DNA of 8,532 nucleotides. Source: Marinosulfonomonas sp. Its GTDB lineage: Bacteria > Pseudomonadota > Alphaproteobacteria > Rhodobacterales > Rhodobacteraceae. The stretch spans positions 1 through 8,532 of the forward strand of contig JAHRVD010000091.1 of the NCBI GenBank assembly GCA_019090845.1. The letters run 5' to 3'. Of this stretch, positions 5,189-8,532 are shown one piece after another; within the stretch, counting starts at the first letter, position 1; each line of letters begins with the position of its first letter. The notes beneath the pieces are model-generated. The model was not told the DNA's origin. It worked only from the letters and a program-made list of their open reading frames with translations, and made no database searches. The position numbers and the translations under genes are program-made.

Positions 5189-6004
5189 ATGCCAACATCT
5201 TATAAAACAATCGAATTTTCGGTCAAAGGCGGCATTGCTACGATCCGGCTGAATCGTCCGGATCAGAGAAATGCACTTGATCTGGTAATGCGTGCCGAAA
5301 TCGGACGCGCCGTCGAGACAGTGCGTGATGACGATGAAATTCGCGTACTCTTGTTGACCGGGTCTGGTGGTTCATTCTGCGCCGGTGGCGATTTGAAAAG
5401 CCTGAGCGAAAGCAAACGCCCGATTTTGGCGAACCGAAAAAGAATCCGGGATCTGCACATTTGGTTCCGCGAACTTTTGAATCTGGAAAAACCTGTGGTG
5501 GCTGCAGTGGATGGTCCGGCTTTTGGGGCGGGGCTTAATCTTGCGCTCGCGGCTGATTTTGTTCTGGCATCACCGACGGCCCGGTTTTGCGCCGTCTTTG
5601 CGCGTATCGGGCTGGTTCCGGATCTGGGTGGCTTTTTTCTGCTGCCAAGGATCGTTGGCCTGATGCGGGCCAAGGAACTGATAATGAGCGCGCGTATCGT
5701 TGATGCCGATGAAGCCTTGTCTCTGGGGATGGTTCTTGAAATCCATCCGCAGGAAAAACTGGAAGCGGCGGCGCTTAACTGGTGTCATCGTCTGCTCGAA
5801 GCACCAACGGGAACGATCGGAATGGCCAAGAGCATTCTGAACCAGTCATTCAATCTTGATCAGCAAGCTCTGGTGGAATTGGAAGCCTATGCACAGGCGG
5901 TGACCATGGAAACCGAAGATCATCGCACCCGGGTGGCCGATTTTCTGGACAAGAAACCCCTACGATATGACTGGGAGGCGCTCAAGCGCAGGGAGACGGA
6001 ATAA
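5189..6004 (+). CDS. Enoyl-CoA hydratase/isomerase (crotonase) family protein
   Basis: Cytosolic crotonase-fold enzyme acting on an acyl-CoA thioester. The 271-residue length is standard. Visible elements are ATIRLNRPDQRNALD (17-31), the first oxyanion-hole strand SFCAGGDLK (62-70), the second oxyanion-hole segment AAVDGPAFGAGLNLALAAD (105-123), and the active-site region FCAVFARIGLVPDLGG (133-148) followed by RAKELI (160-165). Aligned by eye with rat mitochondrial hydratase, the second catalytic glutamate is kept (Glu163) but the first is a hydrophobic residue (Phe137). Asp145 in the P-D-x-G-G motif is present, as in PaaG-type isomerases. This points to an isomerase or another crotonase activity rather than classical hydration. 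ATG at 5189 has AGG 9 bases upstream, a weak ribosome site. The cytochrome gene follows after 92 bases; no dehydrogenase or thiolase of beta-oxidation is adjacent, so the pathway is unknown. Confidence 0.9.
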   Translation: MPTSYKTIEFSVKGGIATIRLNRPDQRNALDLVMRAEIGRAVETVRDDDEIRVLLLTGSGGSFCAGGDLKSLSESKRPILANRKRIRDLHIWFRELLNLEKPVVAAVDGPAFGAGLNLALAADFVLASPTARFCAVFARIGLVPDLGGFFLLPRIVGLMRAKELIMSARIVDADEALSLGMVLEIHPQEKLEAAALNWCHRLLEAPTGTIGMAKSILNQSFNLDQQALVELEAYAQAVTMETEDHRTRVADFLDKKPLRYDWEALKRRETE

Positions 6005-6084
6005 TCTTTCTTGGTCAAATTGATTTCGATCATGGCGAGGATCTTAAGAAATTCTAACTTCAAAGCGTGAAACGCGCGTATCAT

Positions 6085-6090
6085 GGAGGA
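6085..6090 (+). promoter_or_regulatory. Ribosome binding site deciding the cytochrome c start
   Basis: GGAGGA lies 6 bases before ATG 6097. It rules out the in-frame upstream GTG at 6067, which would place a charged extension before the signal peptide and put this site inside the coding region. Confidence 0.75.
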
Positions 6091-6096
6091 AGAGAA

Positions 6097-6498
6097 ATGG
6101 ATTTTCGTACTTTTGGTGTCGCGGCGATTGCTGCGACAATGACGTGTTCAGTTCCGACCGTTGCCCAAGACATGGATATCGGCGAACGCCATTTTGGGCA
6201 ATATTGCTCAACCTGTCACGGGTTGGACGCGAAGGGTGGGGGCGACCTTGCTCAGATGATGACAACAGCTGTGCCAGACCTGACAAAACTATCCGCTGGC
6301 AATCACAACGTATTCCCGATGCTCGAAGTGATCCATGTTATAGATGGCCGCACCGGTTTGCGTGGTCACGGCGGTCCAATGCCGGTCTATGGTGCCCTGT
6401 TTGATGAGGAGATCTCATCAGGCCCATATGGTGCGCCGCTCTATACGCGTGGGAAAATCCTGTCGATTGCCTATTTTCTGGAGCAGATTCAGAAATAG
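6097..6498 (+). CDS. Small periplasmic monoheme c-type cytochrome
   Basis: Secreted electron carrier of 133 residues. The signal peptide MDFRTFGVAAIAATMTCSVP with probable cleavage after TVA (residue 23) directs it to the periplasm. A single heme-attachment motif CSTCH (37-41) lies in GQYCSTCHGLDAKGGG, typical of class I cytochromes c. The distal heme ligand is probably Met95 in the GGPMPVYGAL block (92-101). The sequence VIDGRTGLRGHGGPMPVYG (81-99) resembles a subfamily common in Rhodobacteraceae with an IDGR...HG..MPV(Y/W)G pattern; its physiological partner is, to my knowledge, not defined. It lies 92 bases behind the crotonase gene on the same strand and ends before a strong hairpin. Whether it shares the crotonase transcript is unclear, as the gap could carry its own promoter (TTGATT at 6020-6025). 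No oxidase or dehydrogenase partner is visible beside it. Confidence 0.92.
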   Translation: MDFRTFGVAAIAATMTCSVPTVAQDMDIGERHFGQYCSTCHGLDAKGGGDLAQMMTTAVPDLTKLSAGNHNVFPMLEVIHVIDGRTGLRGHGGPMPVYGALFDEEISSGPYGAPLYTRGKILSIAYFLEQIQK

Positions 6499-6522
6499 TT
6501 ATTCGGTGATTTGCAAAAATCC

Positions 6523-6559
6523 ACCCCGGCTGGTTTCCATAATTGGAACCAGCCGGGGT
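6523..6559. terminator. Bidirectional rho-independent terminator
   Basis: CCCCGGCTGGTT (6524-6535) pairs perfectly with AACCAGCCGGGG (6547-6558), extended by A6523-T6559 and, past one bulged T, by two inner pairs. On the minus strand the stem is followed by GGATTTTTG, a good U-tract for ending the aldehyde dehydrogenase transcript, whose stop is at 6564-6566. On the plus strand the tail TTGTGTT is only moderately U-rich but serves the cytochrome gene ending at 6498. Confidence 0.88.
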
Positions 6560-6563
6560 TGTG

Positions 6564-8018
6564 TTACCCGTGATACGCAGCGACCGTCTTTAGGCGAGAA
6601 AAACTGTAAAGCGCTTCAAAACCTTTCTCGCGGCCATGGCCGGATTTTCCGGAACCGCCGAACGGCAGTTCCACGCCACCGCCCGCGCCGTAGTTGTTCA
6701 CGAACACCTGTCCGGAATCCAGCGCTTTGGCCAATCGCATCTGACGCGCTCCATCCCGCGTCCAGACGGAAGCGACCAGCCCATAATCTGTGCCATTAGC
6801 TATCTTGATTGCCTGCGCCTCGTCGTCAAAGGGGATGACCACCTGAACCGGGCCGAAGATTTCGTCTTGAGCTAGGGTGTGGTGCGGATCAACATCGGCG
6901 AAAAGCCGGGGAACCACGAAGTTGCCGCCTTCGGCTGCTTCTGCGGACAGCTTGCCTTTTGCTATTAGATTAAGGTCAGAACCCTTATCTACAAAGCCGT
7001 CAACGATTGCTTTCTGGCGCCGGGAAATAAGCGGCCCGATATCAAAATCATCTATCGCTGGGCCGACCTGCAATGCTTCATAGGATTTTGCCATCGCTGC
7101 GCAGACCTGATCGTAAACGCCACGCTGCACAAGGATACGCGAGGACGCCGAACAGGTTTGCCCGGCATTCTGAATGCCCGCGTTCACCAGAAACGGCAGG
7201 GCTGCATCAAGATCGGCGTCGTCAAAAACCAATTGCGGGGATTTCCCGCCAAGTTCCAGCGTCACCGGCACAAGGTTTTGCGCCGCCGCTATTTGGATTT
7301 GTTTGCCAACGCCAACTGATCCGGTGAACGAAACATGATCGATACCAGGATGCTGTGACAGAGCAGCCCCGGCCTCGGCACCAAGGCCGGGCACGATGTT
7401 CAACGCTCCATCCGGTAGCCCCGCCTGTTGGGCGAGATCACCAAAGACAAGGGCCGTCAGACAGGCCTCTTCGGCCGGTTTCAGCACACAGGCATTGCCC
7501 ATGGTCAGTGCCGCGGTGACGGATCGACCGATGATCTGCATCGGATAGTTCCACGGCACGATATGGCCAGTGACACCATGTGGTTCGCGCAATGTGTATA
7601 CGGTGTAGCCGTCCAGATACGGGATGGTTTCACCGTGTATCTTGTCGGCGGCCCCGGCGTAAAATTCCAGATATCGCGCCAGCGCGATTGCATCTGCTCT
7701 GGCCTGTTTCAGAGGCTTGCCCACATCGGCGGCCTCAAGGCGCGCCAAATGATCGATATTTTCGAGAACTAATTGGCCGATCCGCGCCAGTATCCGGCCC
7801 CGTTCGGCGGCTGTCATGCGGCCCCACTCGCCATCCAATGCCGCCCGTGCTGCGGCCACTGCAGCATCGATATCTTTTGATGACCCGCGCGCAATATGGC
7901 AAATTTCGGTGCCATATGACGGATCATAAAGGGGCAGCATTTCGCCGCTTGCTGGGCGCACCCATTTTCCGCCAATCAGGCAATTTGCTGGATCAAACGA
8001 CAAATCAAGATGCGACAT
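6564..8018 (-). CDS. NAD(P)-dependent aldehyde dehydrogenase (betaine/amino-aldehyde-like)
   Basis: Cytosolic enzyme oxidising an aldehyde to its carboxylic acid. The 484-residue protein is full length for the family. Catalytic landmarks are VPWNYP (154-159) with the oxyanion Asn157, LKPAEE (179-184) with cofactor-binding Lys180, FTGSVGVGK (231-239) of the Rossmann fold, LELGGKSPQ (254-262) with general-base Glu255, GQTCSASSR (286-294) with nucleophile Cys289, and EIFGPV (386-391). ELPFGGSGKSGHGREKG (450-466) is the usual C-terminal motif. Substrate is not fixed by sequence; the general look is of betaine-aldehyde and aminobutyraldehyde-type enzymes. The frame is open 18 codons further upstream to 8072, but ATG 8018 is chosen because AAGGAA (8025-8030) lies 6 bases upstream. 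This start overlaps the end of the ABC ATPase gene by 14 bases, so the two are cotranscribed and probably translationally coupled. A terminator follows the stop within 5 bases. Confidence 0.94.
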   Translation of the reverse strand: MSHLDLSFDPANCLIGGKWVRPASGEMLPLYDPSYGTEICHIARGSSKDIDAAVAAARAALDGEWGRMTAAERGRILARIGQLVLENIDHLARLEAADVGKPLKQARADAIALARYLEFYAGAADKIHGETIPYLDGYTVYTLREPHGVTGHIVPWNYPMQIIGRSVTAALTMGNACVLKPAEEACLTALVFGDLAQQAGLPDGALNIVPGLGAEAGAALSQHPGIDHVSFTGSVGVGKQIQIAAAQNLVPVTLELGGKSPQLVFDDADLDAALPFLVNAGIQNAGQTCSASSRILVQRGVYDQVCAAMAKSYEALQVGPAIDDFDIGPLISRRQKAIVDGFVDKGSDLNLIAKGKLSAEAAEGGNFVVPRLFADVDPHHTLAQDEIFGPVQVVIPFDDEAQAIKIANGTDYGLVASVWTRDGARQMRLAKALDSGQVFVNNYGAGGGVELPFGGSGKSGHGREKGFEALYSFSRLKTVAAYHG

Positions 8019-8532
8019 TCTTGGTTCCTTTTGGTTGCGCGCCGATTTCCGGCAGTCTTGGCGCCGCAGCAATCAACTGTTGAGTATAGGGGTGGCTTGG
8101 ATTCGAGAAAACCGTTTCGGTTTCGCCCTGTTCGACAATTTTTCCCGACTGCATGACAAAGACCTGCTCGGTTATTGAACGCACGACCGACAAATCATGC
8201 GAAATGAACAGATAGGTCAGCGAATATTGCTCGCAAAGCGCAGCCAGCAGGTCGAGTATCTGGGCGCGGATCGACACATCCAGCGCGGAAACGGCCTCAT
8301 CAAATACAATCAGGTCGGGCTTGATGATCAGGGCGCGGGCGATGGCGACGCGCTGGCGTTGGCCGCCGGAAAATTCGTGGATATACTTTCTGGCGTCTTC
8401 GGCTTGCAGGCCAACAGCGATCAAGGCTTGCGAAATGGCACGGTTTCGTTCGGGTCCAGAGGGGCGTTCGGGCAACAGGTGCAGCGGCTCTGATATCAGG
8501 CGGTCGACGCGGTGTCGGGGATTGAACGAGCC
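8005..8532 (-). CDS. Oligopeptide/dipeptide-type ABC transporter ATPase, C-terminal part
   Basis: Cytoplasmic ATP-hydrolysing subunit of a peptide/nickel-type ABC importer (OppF/DppF class). The frame is open to the right edge, so the N-terminus with the Walker A motif lies outside the window; 175 residues are seen. Numbered from the edge, they begin GSFNPRHRV, the short SxNPR segment characteristic of the Opp/Dpp class. Next are signature FSGGQRQR (54-61), Walker B LIVFDE (74-79) with catalytic Glu79, D-loop SALD (82-85), switch His112 in ISHDLS, and the diagnostic C-terminal NPSHPYTQQL (144-153). An apparent start at 8475 is only an internal TTG. All visible motifs are intact. The stop (8005-8007) overlaps the aldehyde dehydrogenase start by 14 bases, so the importer and the dehydrogenase belong to one operon. 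That suggests the imported compound yields an aldehyde. Binding protein and permease genes are expected further right. Confidence 0.92.
   Translation of the reverse strand, partial: GSFNPRHRVDRLISEPLHLLPERPSGPERNRAISQALIAVGLQAEDARKYIHEFSGGQRQRVAIARALIIKPDLIVFDEAVSALDVSIRAQILDLLAALCEQYSLTYLFISHDLSVVRSITEQVFVMQSGKIVEQGETETVFSNPSHPYTQQLIAAAPRLPEIGAQPKGTKNVAS
8025..8030 (-). promoter_or_regulatory. Ribosome binding site of the aldehyde dehydrogenase, inside the ABC ATPase gene
   Basis: AAGGAA on the minus strand, 6 bases before ATG 8018, lies within the last codons of the upstream ATPase gene. This placement supports the shorter start and translational coupling. Confidence 0.65.

Noticed and set aside
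5163..5252. Small plus-strand frame ATG 5163 to TGA 5252, overlapping the crotonase start
   Set aside because: 29 codons with no conserved feature and out of frame with the strong crotonase reading; AAGGA (5166-5170) lies inside it rather than before it.
1..8532. CRISPR array, phage genes, toxin-antitoxin or defence system
   Set aside because: No regularly spaced repeats and no proteins of these classes are visible; all full-length genes are metabolic, transport, regulatory or electron-transfer types.

Overview
The window reads as a piece of an alphaproteobacterial chromosome, most likely a marine Rhodobacteraceae (Roseobacter-type) relative. This is inferred from the gene content (a TAXI-type TRAP transporter, a GntR-like LacI regulator, a class III aminotransferase, a crotonase, a small periplasmic cytochrome c and a peptide-type ABC system paired with an aldehyde dehydrogenase) and from the protein style. 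No single gene proves the genus.

Layout. Positions 1-1777 (minus strand) carry a TAXI-TRAP uptake system: the receptor gene comes first, then a hairpin-bearing spacer, then the N-terminal third of a fused 4TM/12TM permease that runs off the left edge. A 484-base divergent control region (1778-2261) with candidate promoters on both strands and two abutting palindromes separates it from a plus-strand class III aminotransferase (2262-3587). The aminotransferase faces a LacI-family repressor gene (minus, 3613-4656) across only 25 bases. Positions 4657-5188 hold the repressor leader, a complete tRNA-Arg(CCT) at 4830-4906 and, just downstream, the decayed 5' end of what looks like an IS3-family orfA. 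Next come an enoyl-CoA hydratase/isomerase (5189-6004) and a secreted monoheme cytochrome c (6097-6498), both plus strand. A strong hairpin at 6523-6559 serves as a bidirectional terminator against a minus-strand unit of an oligopeptide/dipeptide-type ABC ATPase (C-terminal part, 8005-8532) whose last codons overlap the start of an aldehyde dehydrogenase (6564-8018).

How the genes may work together. The left block fits one uptake-and-use module: TAXI-TRAP imports an organic solute, the divergent PLP enzyme transaminates an amino compound, and the nearby LacI/GntR-type repressor probably controls one or both promoters through the palindromes. The right block is a separate ABC-uptake plus aldehyde-oxidation operon. 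An amine to aldehyde to acid route using both the aminotransferase and the dehydrogenase is possible, but the tRNA and the insertion remnant lie between them, so the link is weak. I see no CRISPR array, phage gene, toxin-antitoxin pair or clearly unprecedented system. The most interesting points are the unassigned TAXI/aminotransferase/LacI module, the tandem palindromes in its control region, the IS3 fossil beside tRNA-Arg, and the crotonase that lacks one of the two classical hydratase glutamates.
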